A stretch of DNA of 64,000 nucleotides from Gentiana macrophylla (taxonomy: Eukaryota > Streptophyta > Magnoliopsida > Gentianales > Gentianaceae). The stretch is taken from contig JAOBSW010000506.1 of NCBI GenBank assembly GCA_026214975.1, positions 1 through 64,000 on the forward strand, written 5' to 3'. Position 1 is the stretch's first letter, and each line of letters opens with the position of its first letter. The position numbers and the translations under genes were made by a program. This document shows, in pieces, positions 34,961-47,776 of the stretch. Under the pieces are notes generated by a model that saw only the letters and a program-made list of their open reading frames with translations, had not been told where the DNA came from and searched no databases.

Positions 34961-37900
34961 CTATCGATTATCACCAACTTTGATAATTCCAAGTTCATCC
35001 TTAATTTGGCAAATCATCCACCGTCAAGTGGTTTAGTGAAAATATCGCAAGTTGATCTTCAAGTAGGGATGTATAGAACCACCACATCTTTCTTTTCAAC
35101 ATGATCTCTTATAAAATGATGTCTTACATCAATGTGCTTGGTTCTAGAGTGCAAAACAGATTTTCTCGTGATTGCAATTGCACTTGTGTTATCACACATA
35201 ATTGGAATTTCCTTTTCTTCAATTCCATAATCCCTTAATTGTTGTCTTAGCCATAGTACTTGTGCACAAAGACAACTTCCAAAGAAAGAATGTATTCACT
35301 TTCAAGAAGTGGAAGTTGATATAGAATTCTGCTTTTTGTGAACCATGAAACCAGTCTATTTCCCATTAAGCGATTGTGTTCTCGAGGTGCTTTTTCTATC
35401 AATCTTGCATCCAGCATAATCAGAATCTGAGTAGGATATAACTTTGAAGCTTCCTTCCTTGGAATACCATATCCCTACTCCCAAAGTCTCTTTAAGATAC
35501 TTGAGAACTCTCTTGACTGCACCTAAATGACTTTCTTTAGGTTTAGATTGAAATCTGGCACAAACACCTATAGCAAAGAATATATCAGTCTCGTTGGCGA
35601 TTAGCAGTACAAGCAGATCGCCTATCATCATCCTTCAGATATAGTCGATCAACATCATTGCCTTCTTTATCTTCATCCAATCTGATGTTTGTACTCATAG
35701 GAGTTGAATTCTTAGTGCTATTTTCCATACCAAACTTCTTCAGCAACTCCTTGGTGTACTTGGTTTTATGAATGAAGATTCCATCCTTCATTTGTTTAAC
35801 TTGCAATCCCAAAAAGTAATTCATTTCTCCCATCATACTCATTTGGAATTTACTCTTCATTAGATTTGCAAACTTTTCACAAAGTAAATCATTTTCAGAA
35901 CAAAAAATTATGTCATCCACATAAATTTGTACCAGCAGGGTGCTGTCCCCTTCATTGATTCTGAAAAGTGTCTTGTCAATGGTGCCTTTTGTAAAACCAT
36001 TGTCCACCAAGAATTGAGATAGAGTCTCATACCATGCTCTTGGTGCTTGTTTCAATCCATAAAGTGCTTTGTTGAGTCTATACACTTTATCTTCTTGATC
36101 TTTAACTTCAAATCCAGGAGGTTGCTGAACATAAAATTCCTCCTCTAGAATGCCATTCAAAAATGCACTCTTGACATCCATTTGATATACTTTGAAGTTC
36201 TTATATGCAGCATGTGCCAAAAATAATCTGATAGCTTCCAATCTTGCAACAGGTGCATAAGTTTCATCAAAATCTATTCTTTTCGCTTGAGAATAGCCTT
36301 TTGCAACTAGTCCGGCCTTATTCCTCACAATGGTACCAGATTCATCAAGTTTATTTCTCAGATACCCACTTAGTACCAATGATATTTGCATGACTTGGCC
36401 TTTCAACTAGTGTCCAAACTTGATTTCTTTCAAATTCATTTAATTCCTCTTGCATAGCAATTATCCAGTCTGGATCTGAAATTGCTTCTTCAACAACTTT
36501 GGGTTCTATTTGAGATAGAAAACAAGTAAACATAGCTTCCAGCTTGTCTTCGGTCCTCACACCTTGCTTGTACATTGCCAATAACTTGTTCAAGCAGGTG
36601 ATTCCTTAACCATTGTGGATTTTGGTTATTTTGATTTTTCAGAACATCATCTTGAGTAGGTCTCGCTATAGTTTCTTCTACAGGGGTCAGCGCAGATCTT
36701 GAACCGCCTTCGATTGTTGCCTCAAGAACATTATCGCAGGTGTCCAGCGGGCGAGTCGTAAACTTTCAAGTCATTGAATCTTTCCAAAACTTCAACACAA
36801 CTGGATCGTTGACTTGTTGATTTTCAAAGCAGTCCACAATCTTCATCTTCCATACCGATAAACTTAGGTTCAACAAACACAACATGGATTGTTTCTTCAT
36901 GTTTCAGTTGACCTCTTGTTCAAGACTCGAATGCTCTCACGATCAAGAATATCCCAAGAATATGCCTTCATCTGATTTTGGTTGGAATGTTTTCAAATGA
37001 ACTTTATGATTTAGGATAAAGCATTTGCTTCCAAATGGATGGAAGTAGGATATGTTAGGTTTCCTTCCATTCCAAACCTCATAAGGTGTCTTCAGCAGCT
37101 TCTTGTTTTCTCGATGTTCTGCTTTTGTGTATAGCATGTTTGTATTTATCGCTTCAGCTTCAATATCTTTCAGTAGCAATGCTTCACAAATCATTGTTCT
37201 TCCGCTTCCTTTAAGGTTCTGTTTCTTCTTTCAGCAACCCCATTTTGCTGAGGTGTACCAGCAGCAGCAAGTTGATGTAGTACACCATTCTGTTCACAAT
37301 TCTCTCTTATGACTTTGTTGAGAAATTCAGTACCCTGATCTGATCTTATCTTTATGACTGTTAAACTTTTCTCATTTTGTAATCTTTTCAAAAGATTTGG
37401 CATGCTTTGAAGTGTCTCACTTTTCTTGTTCATAAATATCACCCAAGTATACCTTGAATAATCATCCACAACCACTAAAGTGTACTTCTTTCCTGTTACA
37501 CTTGTTGGAGTTATTGGTCCAAAAAGATCCATGTGCATCAGCTCCAACACTCTATTAGTTGATTGTTTGGTCTTTGATTTGAAACTTGACTTTATCTGTT
37601 TACTTTGCTGACAAGCATCACATATAGCATCCTTTTTGAATGTGATCTCAGGTAAACCAACCACCAGTTTCTTCTTCACCAACTGATTAATATCATCAAA
37701 GTTTAAGTGATTCAACTTCTTGTGCCATAACCAATTGAGTTATGATTTGGTATGCACAATCAGGCAGGTTTCTTGAACTGCAGTAGACCAATCCACAACA
37801 TACATGTTCTGTTGTCTTCTACCAACAAGTACAACTTGATCACCTCTTTCACTAATGACAATACAGTTGTCTTTGTCAAAAGTGACCTTATATCCCATGT

Positions 37901-38128
37901 CACAGAATTGTCCAGTGCTCAGCAAGTTGTAGTCCAGTCCTTCCACATATGCAACATTCGTGATTGTGAGTCCATTTCTGATAAGTGTGCCATATCCTCT
38001 TGTATGTCCAGGTGTATTCTTATTGCCAAAATTCACCCTTGGACCATCTTTTGCCACAAAATTTGTTAGACAGTGCTTATTCTTTGTCATGTGTCTGGAA
38101 CATCCACTGTCAAAGTACCAGACACCCT
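34961..38128 (-). pseudogene. pol: Sirevirus B pol (protease, integrase, RT, RNase H)
   Basis: Copia-order polyprotein in broken frames. Protease: WYFDSGCSRHMTK (DSG codons 38103-38111). Integrase: zinc region HKKLNHLNF and CDACQQ, catalytic core with D in LELMHMDLFGPI, D in IRSDQGTEFLN and E in GVAERRNRTLKE, and GIFLGYS at its end. [47 protein letters not shown] and the catalytic [12 protein letters not shown]. RNase H: YSDSDYAGC intact, the rest frameshifted to a stop at 34961-34963. All key catalytic residues are visible in pieces, but at least six frame breaks prevent expression. Several breaks coincide with CAG/CTG positions that are normal in Sirevirus A. Confidence 0.92.
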
Positions 38129-38139
38129 ACAAAACAAAG

Positions 38140-40444
38140 TTAATGCATTTTAGGTACCCAAACCTGTTTGGGTCCATAGTGGTCAGTAGCAAGCATGACC
38201 CTTGGTATGTTTCCATAAGGTCTTCTCCTGAATGTGTCATATTTTGGTTCATACTTTGGTTCATACATGTATTCCACACATCCATAAGTTCTAACAGTAG
38301 GTTGTGTAGGAATCACATATGTTTTCTGGCCTTTTGGTTTATAATGCTGTTTAAAGTGATTTTTGGTGTTAGAAGCATTAGTATAACTAGTTGTGTACTG
38401 TCTGTTAGGAACAGTCCTGTAATATGGAGTCTGCTGAGGTCTTGTGTAAGTCCTCTGCTGATCCCATTGCCTAGGTTTTACCCTAGCTGCATGGTTATAC
38501 TTGTTGTATCTAAACAAGAGATGCAGAATGTTCCAATCATCATCGGTGGGAAATAGTCTACCTTTCCCCCTGAGATAAGTATCCCTTGAATGATTAACAT
38601 TTTTGGGTTTAGGATTCTTATCCTTGGAATATTTCTGTTTCTTACCCTTCTGTGGTCCAGCAGACTTGGTAGCAGGTCTGCTATCAGCAGGCTTAGAAGG
38701 CACAGCAGTCCTATTTTTAGATTTGTCCTTTTTACTAGGAGCTGTTGACTTCTTTGACCTCTGATTTTTCTTTCTTTAAGCATTCTCATTGGGTTTTACT
38801 GCTTCAGCAACCTTACTAGGAGTTGGATCTAGTGCAGGTACAAACTTAGGACCAATTCTGGTACTAGGTTCAGTAACTTTACTGGATCCATTCTTGTTAG
38901 ATTGCTGAGTTCCAAATCCAAGCCCTGTTCTATCCCCATAAGGCTTTCCTGATTTGTATGCAGCATTGGAACAAGATGGTTCAGCAGATTCAGAGGCTGC
39001 TGGATGTTCAGCAGACTTATGCTGATTCTGTCCAACATCTTTTTCCTTACCTTTGAGAACCCTTAGTTCAGCTTTCAATCTTCCAACTTCCAATTCAAGA
39101 GCTTCTTTTTCAGCCTTCACAATCTCATAACCAGATTGTATTATCCTCAGTTGATTAAGGATGGCATCCAAAGTCTCATTGTTGTCAGAATTTCTAGGAT
39201 TTGAACCACAAGTTGATTCACAATCACTTCCAGCAGGAGTGTTGATAGATACAGTGTTGTATACCTCCTCAGTTTCATCCATATTAGCCATCAAAGCATA
39301 ATCCTCCATATCAGAATCAAAGGCGGTGTCATCTGATTCGTTTCCCTTTTCAGATTCCACTTCATACCCTGATTCATCTTCAGCAACCATAGCCTTCTTG
39401 CCATGTCTTCTTTGTTGACTCTTGGTCTTCAGTAGGTCTGGACAATCAGGTCTAAAATGTCCAGGCTTCTTGCAGTTGAAGCAAAGATAATTAGGTTCCT
39501 TGCTTTGTTTTAGTTCAGGACAATCAGGTTTGAAGTGTCCTGGTTTCTTGCAATGAAAGCACAGATAGTCATTATCTTTCCTTGGTTCTTATTTCCTTCT
39601 TTCAGTAGGCCTTTTTGTAAAATTTCTTGCAGGGGCCTTTCCAGTCTTCATCATCCTGATTTTCTTGCTCAGTAGGGCAATTTGTTCTTGCATTTCATCC
39701 AACATATCATCCTGTCCTCCTCGATGTTTCTTCATGATGTGAAGCAAACCAATGCTGATGGTCTTTGGCTCTTCCTTTTCGGGCCAGCACAAGCTTTTTG
39801 CTAAATTCATAAGCCTTTAGATTCGAAAACAATTTGAAGGTGTCTTCTTCATGCAACTTTCTCATTTCTTCAATTGCAGCCACCTTCATTTTCCACACAT
39901 CTTTTGTGTAGAGCTTCCAAGATTTTGGTGTTTATTTCCTCTTTTGAATAACTTACACTCAAGAGGTAAGTTCATCCAGATTGCATTGAATCTTGATTCC
40001 ATTTGCTCAATGGTTTCATTAGGCAAAGATCTTGAACTTTTGAAACCTCTTTCCGCCACACCGATTTTGTTCTTCTTTATTGCATCAAGGTGCCTTCACA
40101 GATTAAGTGAATCTTATCCCAAAGTTCCTTTGCGTCTTGCAATCTTTAACCTTCATATACATATTGCTATCCAAGGTTCACGTAAATGATATCAATAGCA
40201 ATGTTGTTGAGGTTTGCTCTTTTTTCTCCTTCGCATTCCATTCTCTTTTGGTTTAGGAATGTACTCGGATTCTGTCACCCATCGTTGCATCGCCTTTGTA
40301 ATCTCCAAAGTGGTCCATCGCTTAGTACATCCATCATCTCAAAGCATGAGTAGCGCAAGATATGCCTCGCATTCGACGCTTATACTCATCAAATCTATCA
40401 AGAGTACACATCAACATAGTTCTAGCATACCGTGTGTTGTCCAT
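38140..40444 (-). pseudogene. gag: Sirevirus B gag
   Basis: Starts at ATG 40444-40442 (same start as in Sirevirus A) and ends at TAA 38142-38140 after WVPKMH. It encodes a copia gag core (broken at 39800-40440), then two CCHC zinc knuckles (CFHCKKPGHFKPDC and CFNCKKPGHFRPDC). Next come an acidic segment (38776-39390: DESGYEVESEKGNES, DMEDYALMANMDETEE), a coiled-coil-like stretch (ALELEVGRLKAELRVLKGKE) and a basic Lys/Tyr-rich C-terminus (38140-38703). The long post-knuckle extension is typical of Sireviruses. Pol follows in a different frame. Confidence 0.88.
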
Positions 40445-40536
40445 GATGCAAATCCTCGAAAATCAAGAACTTGAAAGAAAGTTTTAAAGAATTTTCACAA
40501 GCACAACAAGTAGGATTCCTTCGGAATGTAAGCACT

Positions 40537-40548
40537 ACTCTGATACCA
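40537..40548 (-). other. Primer-binding site, tRNA-iMet (Sirevirus B)
   Basis: On the minus strand TGGTATCAGAGT, matching the iMet complement at 11 of 12 bases, two bases from the LTR. Confidence 0.9.
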
Positions 40549-40550
40549 AT

Positions 40551-42260
40551 TGTTGGTCCCTTGAAAAGGCTTTTAGTTAAGTTTAGAGGGGGGGTGAATA
40601 AACTTAACACTTAAAACTTTGGAGTTAACAAATTGCAACTTCAAGATCTCACGATACTTGAGTCTCTTGAGACTTGATAGTCCACGATAAACAAGAGTCT
40701 CATCGATAGTTGAGTTTGCTGAATTTGTGCAGCGGAATAATATCAAAATTAAGCCTTAATACTTGTTGTTAAATATGATACTAAGTATTAGATACTCAGG
40801 AGTGCAGGTGTGTGATTTCGGATTTGCTAGATTCGAGAGGGTCGATGTATAAAATAAACTAAGTGCGTAAAGTAAATCTTTGAAAGTAAATAGTCAGATT
40901 TTATAGTGGTTCCAGGTGATGTAATCCTGTCAGTCCACTCTTCTCCTGTGATGTTGGAGGAAATTCACTAGAGATCTTTGATGCAGCTTTTACAAAGATT
41001 CCTAAGTTGTTTGTCCTTCACCAATAGCTATGGCTTCACAAATCGAAAATCGGAAGCAGTAGGATTGCTGCTCCTGAGTCTTCCACTGGTCCTTGAAGGG
41101 TAGGATTGCCTCTTCACCAGCTGCACCACAATCAACAGTCTTTCACACCTAACAGATGCTTCACTGTCTTCAGCAGGTTCTTTATAAAATAAAGATTGAA
41201 TCAAATAGATGATTCTGTTGCAGCAGCTTGATTAGGATGATGTAATCAGCAGCTTGCAGTCTTCAAGTGTGTATGCTTGATGCAGCTTGAACACAGAATG
41301 CACTTGAAGATTTTCTAGATCAGCAACCTTATGCTCAGTAAGTTCAGCAGGGTGTTTTTCAGCTCAGATTTATCACTTAATGTTTTTCCAAAATTCATCA
41401 TATTTTTCTGAGTTGAAGGTCCTCTATTTATAGGCAAGAATGCATGTGACTGTATTTGAATTTCAAATGTGACCGTTCCTTGTTTTTGTCCCATCTGATT
41501 TGCATTCTGTCACTATTCATAGGATTGACATTGCCGGAATTCCTTTTTGACAGTGCAGTCTGTCCACCCGTTTGACTTGTATCCAATGGATAAAAATAGA
41601 GATCATCCCAACGTCTTTTTAATCTCAGCCTTTGATTTTCTTGATAAGTCAGAGGTAGTTGGCTGTCCTTATCCATGTAATCTTCCAATAAACTTGAATT
41701 AATCGAGGTATCATATCAGCAGGTTCATAAGTCTGCTGAAGTACCAATCAGTCTGCTGATCATCATATTTCTGTATGTAAAATATAATGCAGCTGATTAC
41801 TTTTATCTAACTTTTATTTGTGAAGTTAGATTACATCATTTTAATTATAACCAAGTTCCAAACATCATCCAACTTATGGAACTTAGACCTTCTACACAAG
41901 GTATATGTAATCAGTTTAGGTCATCATAGACTTGCCTAAATTCTGATTCCATATCCTTGACTTTAAATACTAAGTTTGATCCCTTAGCCTTCATTTATCG
42001 AGTTTGAACCTCGGCCTTCGTCTTCGTCTTGATCTTGATGATTCAAAGAGGTTCCCGACTAGTCTCATCGACCTATCTACCCCATCGACTAGACCATCTC
42101 ATTGATATCAATCGTGAGCCCTTTCTGATGCTTGTTTGATCAAACCTATTTATGAATCAAACTCTAATAAACCTATACATTTGATCTAGACATCTTTTTG
42201 CCTTTGCACTATAACAGCTAGTTTGGCACTCATCATCAAAACTAAGAAATAAGTCCAACA
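40551..42260 (-). repeat. 5' LTR of Sirevirus B
   Basis: 1,710 bp, TGTTGGAC...GACCAACA in element orientation. TATA box at 41425-41432. It ends directly against the resumed gag of Sirevirus A. Confidence 0.93.
41425..41432 (-). promoter_or_regulatory. TATA box, Sirevirus B 5' LTR
   Basis: TATAAATA on the minus strand, the promoter that would drive Sirevirus B. Confidence 0.75.
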
Positions 42261-44474
42261 CATACCTTGCTGCAACTCATGATGATATGATGGATGTACT
42301 AACTGATGGACCACTGGAGATTACCAAGGCAGTAATAGTGGGTGATACAACTGAGTACACTCCTAAACCAAAAAGAGAATGGAATGCAGAAGACAGAAAA
42401 AGAGCAAACCTCAACAACATTGCTATTGATATCATTTATAGAACTTTGGATAGCAATATGTACATGAAGGTTAAAGATTGCAAAACTGCGGACAAGATAC
42501 ATTTGATCTGTGAAGGCACTGATGCAATAAAGAAGAATAAAATCAGTGTGGCCAGAAAGAGGTTCCAAAAGTTCAAGATGTCGCCAAATGAAACCATTGA
42601 GCAAATGGAATCAAGATTCAATGCAATCTAGATGAACTTACCTCTTGAGTGTAAGTTATTCAAAAGAAGAAATAAACACCAAAATCTTGGAGGCTCTACC
42701 TGCAAAAGATGTTTGGAAAATGAAGGTGACTGCAATAGAAGAAATGAGAAAGCTGCATGAAGAAGACACCTTCAAGTTGTTTTCAGATCTCAAGGCTTAT
42801 GAATTTAGCGAAAAGCTTGTACCTGAGACTGAAAAGGAAGAGCCAAAGACCACTGCACTGGTTGCTTCACATCAAGAAGAAACATCAGGAGGACAAGTTG
42901 ATTTGCTGGATGAGATGCATGAGCAGATTGCCCTACTGAGCAAGAAAATCAGAATGATGAAGACTGGAAAGGCCCCTGCAAGAAATTTCACAAAGAGGCC
43001 TACTGAGAGAAAGAAAGAGGAATCAAAGAAAGATAATGACTATCTATGCTTTCATTGCAAGAAACCAGGACACTTCAAACTCCGAATGTCCCGAGTTAAA
43101 ACAAAGCTAGGAACTCGATTATCTTTGCTTCAATCGCAAGAAGCCTCGACACTTTAGACACGATTGTCGGACTCATCAAGACCAAGAGTCAACAAAGAAG
43201 ATATGGCAAGAAGGCTATGGTTGCTGAAGATGAATCAGGGTATGAAGTTGAATCTGAAAAGGGAAATGAATCAGATGACACAACACTGGTTGCAGATATG
43301 GAAGATTATGCTTTGATGGCCAATATGGATGAAATCGAGGAGGTATACAACATCGTATCCATCAATACTCTCGTTTGGAAGTGATTGTGAATCAACTTGT
43401 GGTTCAAATCCTAGAAATTATGACAATAATGAGACTTTGGATGCCATCCTTAATCAATCGAGGATAATACAATCAAGTTATGAGATTGTGAAGGTGAAAA
43501 AGAAGCTCTTGAGTTAGAAGTTGGAAGATTGAAAGCTGAATTAAGGGTTCTCAAAGGTAAGGAAAAAGATGTTGGACAGAATCAGTGTAAGCTCATCGAT
43601 CATCCAGCAGAATTTCGAATCTATTTGAACCATCTTGTTCCTCTCGCCGCATACAAACTGGAAAGCCTTATGGTGATAGAACAGGGCTTGATTTGGAACT
43701 CAACAATCCAACAAGAGTGGATCCAAGAAGGTCATCGAACCTGCACTGCAATTGGTCCTAAGTTTGTACCGCACTAGATCCAACTCCCAAGAAGATTGCC
43801 GAGGCAAGTAAAATCCAATGAGAATGCTTCAGGAAGCAAAATCGAAGTCAAAGAAGTCAACGACCCTAATAAAAAAGAGTAAATCTAAAAATAGGATCTA
43901 TTGTGCCTTCTAAGTCACGATAGCAGGACACTGCTACCAAGTCTCTTTGGACCACGAAGGGTAAGAAACAGAAATATTCCAAGGATAAGAATCCTAAACC
44001 CAAAAATGTTAATCATTCAAGGGATACTTATCTCGTGGGGAAAGGTAGACTGCTCCTCACCGATGATGATTGGAATACACCTGCACTCTACCGTTAGAAA
44101 CAACAAGTATAACCATGCAACTAGGGTAAAACCTAGGCAATGGGATCACAGAGAGGACTTACACAAGACCTCAAGCAGACTTATATTACAGGTATCGTCC
44201 CTAACAGACAAAGAAACAAATGGTTATACTAACGCTTTAACACACCAAGAATCACTTTAAACAAAGATTATAAACCAAAAGGCCGTAGAAAACATATGTG
44301 ATTCCTACACAACCTCATGTTAGAACTTATGGATGTGTGGAATACATGTATGAACCAAAGTATGAACCAAAGTATGACACATTCAGAGAAGACCTTATGG
44401 AAAACATACCAAGGGTCATGCTTGCCACTGACCACTATGGACCCAAACAGGTTTGGGTACCTAAAATGCATTAA
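42261..44474 (+). pseudogene. gag: Sirevirus A gag, 3' fragment
   Basis: Continues the gag cut at 17039. 42287-42631 is an intact stretch of the copia gag core (DVLTDGPLEITKAVIVG, CEGTDAIKKNKISVARKRFQ). 42645-43090 carries EINTKILEALP, a region rich in Lys/Glu, and the first zinc knuckle CFHCKKPGHF, which is damaged just after. The second knuckle, acidic segment and basic C-terminus are recognisable but frameshifted (43100-44400). It ends at TAA 44472-44474 after WVPKMH. Most breaks are at places where Sirevirus B has CAG or CTG. Confidence 0.87.
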
Positions 44475-44487
44475 CTTTGTTTTGTAG

Positions 44488-47400
44488 GGTGTCTGGTACT
44501 TTGACAGTGGATGTTCCAGACACATGACAAAGAATAAGCACTGTTTAACAAACTTTGTGGCAAAAGATGGTCCTAGGGTGAACTTTGGCAACAAAAATAC
44601 ACCTGGATATACAAGATGATATGGCACACTTGTGAGGAATGGACTTACAATCAAGAATGTTGCATATGTGGAAGGATTGGACTACAACTTCTTCGAGCAA
44701 TCGACAATTACGTGACATGGGATACAAAGTCACTTTTGACAAAAACACTTGTATTGTCATTAGTGAAAGAGGTGATCAAGTTGTACTTGCTGGAAGAAGA
44801 CAACAAAACATGTATGTTGTGGATTGGTCTACTGCAGTTCCAGAAACCTGTCTGATTGTGCATACCAAGTCTGAACTCAATTGGTTATGGCACAAGAAGT
44901 TGAATCATTTAAATTTTGTTGATATTAATCAGTTGGTGAAGAAGAAGCTGGTGATTGGTTTACCTGAGATCACATTCAAAAAGGATGCCATATGTGATGC
45001 ATGTCAGCAGGGTAAACAGATAAAGACAAGCTTCAAGTCAAAAACTAAACAATCAACTAATAGAGTGTTGGAGCTGATGCATATGGATCTATTTGGACCT
45101 ATAACTCCAACAAGTGTAACTGGAAAGAAATACACCTTAGTGGTTGTGGATGATTATTCAAGATACACTTGGGTGATTTTTATGAACAAGAAAAGTGAAA
45201 CACTTCAAAGCATGCCTAATCTTTTGAAGAGATTTAATGAGAAAAGTTTAACAAAGAATAAAGATAAGATCGATCAGTGGTATTGAATTTCTCAACAAAG
45301 TTATAAGAGAATATTATGAATGTAATGGTGTACTACATCAACTTGTCATTCTTTTGGTACACCTCAAAGAAAATGGGGTTCTTTGAAAGAAGAAACAAGA
45401 CTTTAAAGGAAGCGGGAAGGACAATGATTTGTGAAGCATTGCTACGAAAGATATTGGGTCAAGCAATCAATACAAAGATGCTATACACAAAAGCAGAACA
45501 TCAAGAAACAAGAAGTCATTGAAGACACCTTATGAGGTTTGGAATGGAAGGAAACCTAGCATATCCTATTTCCATCCATTTGGAAGCAAGTGTTTTATCC
45601 TAAATCACAAAGTACACTTGAAAACATTCCAACCAAAATCGATGAAGGAATTTTCTTGGGATATTCTTGATCAACAAGGCATTCAGAAGTCTTGAACAAG
45701 AGGTCACTAAAACATGAAGAAACAATACATGTTTTGTTTGATGAACCTAAGTTTACTGGTATGGAAGATGAAGATTGTGGACCTGCTGAGAATCAACAAG
45801 TCACTGATCCAGATTGTGTTGAAGTTTTGGAAAGATTCAATGATTTAAAAGTTTCGACATCGCCTCATGCCGAACACCTCGCTTTGGTAATGTTCTCGAT
45901 GCAACAATCGAAGCGCTTCAAGGATCTCTTTGAACCCCTGTAGAAGAAGAAACAAGCAGAGACCTATCAAGATGAGGTTCACGATAATCAAAATAACCAT
46001 AATCCACAATGGTTAAGGAATCACCCTGCTGAACAAGTTATTGGCAATGTACAGCAAGGTGTTAGGACTAGAAGACAACTGGAAGCTATGTTTACTTGCT
46101 TTCTATCTCAAATGGAACCTAAAGTTGTTGAAGAATCAATTTCATATCCAGATTGGATAATTGCTATGCAAGAAGAATTAAATGAATTTGAAAGAAATCA
46201 AGTTTGGACACTAGTTGAAAGGCCAAATCATGCAAATATCATTGGTACTAAGTGGGTATACAGAAATAAACTTGATGAATCTGGTACCATTGTAAGGAAT
46301 AAGGCTAAACTAGTTGCAAAAGGCTACTCTCACGCAGAAGGAATAGATTTTGATGAAACTTATGCACCTGTTGCAAGATTGGAAGCTATCAGATTATTCT
46401 TGGCACATGCTGCATATAAGAACTTCAAAGTATATCAAATTGATGTCAAAAGTGCATTTTTGAATGGCATTCTAGAGGAGGAAGTGTATGTATAGCAACC
46501 TCATGGGTTTGAAGTTAAAGATCAAAAAGATAAAGTGTATAGACTCAACAAAGCACTTTATGGATTGAAACAGGCACCAAGAGCTTGGTATGAGACTCTA
46601 TCTCAATTCTTGGTGGATAATGGATTTACAAAAGGCACCATTGACAAGACACTTTTCAAAATCAGTGAAGGGGACAGCACCCTGCTGGTACAGATCTATG
46701 TTGATGACATAATCTTTGGTTTTGAAAAAGATTTACTTTGCGAAAAGTTTGTAAATCTAATGAAGAGCAAATTTCAAATGAGTATGATGGGAGAAATGAA
46801 TTACTTCTTGGGATTGCAAGTTAAACAAATGAAAGATGGAATCTTCATTCATCAAACCAAGTATACCAAGGAGTTGCTGAAGAAGTTTGGTATGGAAAAT
46901 AGCACTAAAAATTCAACACATATGAGTACAAATATCAGATTGGATGAAGATAAAGAAGGCAAAGATGTTGATCAGACCTTATACAGAAGGATGATAGGCG
47001 ATCTCTTCAGACCTTCATCGCCAAACAGACACGATATATCCTTTGTTTGTAGGTGTTTGTGCAAGATTTCAATCTAAACCTAAAGAAAGTCATTTAGTGC
47101 GATCAAAAGAGTTCTCAAGTACCTAAAAGAGACTTTGGGAGTAGGGATATGGTATTCCAAGGAAGGAAGCTTCAAAGTTATATCCTACTCAGATTCAGAT
47201 TATGCTGGATGCAAGATTGATAGAAAAAGCACCTCAGGAACATGTCAGTTAATGGGAAATAGACTGGTCTCCTGGTTCAGCAAGAAACAGAATTCTATAT
47301 CAAATTCCACTGCTGAAGCTGAATACATTGCTGCTGGAAGTTGTTGTGCACAAGTACTATGGCTAAGACAACAATTAAGGGATTATGGAATTGAAGAAAA

Positions 47401-47644
47401 GGAAATTCCAATTATGTGTGATAACACAAGTGCAATTGCAATCACAGAAAATCCTGTTTTGCACTCAAGAACCAAGCACATTGATGTGAGACATCATTTT
47501 ATAAGAGATCATGTTGAAAAGAAAGATGTGGTGGTTCTATACATCCCTACTGAAGATCAACTTGTTGATATTTTCACTAAACCACTTGACAGTGAAAGAT
47601 TTGCTAAATTAAGGACTGAACTTGGAATTATCAAAGTTGACTGA
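44488..47644 (+). pseudogene. pol: Sirevirus A pol (protease, integrase, RT, RNase H)
   Basis: Protease motif WYFDSGCSRHMTK (DSG codons 44503-44511). Pre-integrase and integrase are at 44639-45286 (HKKLNHLNFVD, ICDACQQGK, LELMHMDLFGPI), after which the DDE core is degraded (45230-45420). RT is in two pieces, 46088-46495 ([30 protein letters not shown]) and 46535-47077 ([26 protein letters not shown]), separated by a TAG at about 46493. RNase H, 47135-47644, is intact: YSDSDYAGC, STAEAEYIAAGSC, MCDNTSAIAI, RTKHIDVRHHFIRDH, QLVDIFTKPLD. The stop TGA is at 47642-47644. Confidence 0.92.
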
Positions 47645-47776
47645 TATTCAGCAATGTACTGGAATTCACCAAGAGGATTAGTCTTTGCTATGTTGGGTGA
47701 GCTCACTTAGCAGATTAGTCATTGGTATCAACAATTCCATGTACTTATGTTTGGACAATTGAGCAAATGAGGTTGT
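47645..47776 (+). other. Start of Sirevirus A pol to post-pol spacer
   Basis: About 130 bp matching the equivalent Sirevirus B spacer, including GTGAGCTCAC (47697-47706). Cut by Athila 2 after GAGGTTG. Confidence 0.75.

Larger units (their letters stand above)
17040..42260 (-). mobile_element. Sirevirus-type Ty1/copia element B (nested in A's gag)
   Basis: A minus-strand element with both LTRs (17040-18734 and 40551-42260), PBS, gag, pol, a long post-pol ORF and a polypurine tract. Without the 11.5-kb Athila 1 insertion it measures about 13.7 kb. It disrupts Sirevirus A's gag after codon 28. The flanks CATCT (17035-17039) and CATAC (42261-42265) are an imperfect match to a 5-bp target duplication. 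Elements A and B belong to the same family, so a relative transposed into an older copy in the opposite orientation. Confidence 0.93.

Noticed and set aside
15154..47776. A single huge retroelement from 15154 to 47776
   Set aside because: LTR orientation, two PBSs, the resumption of gag at 42261 and the opposite coding strand show two nested elements of one family.
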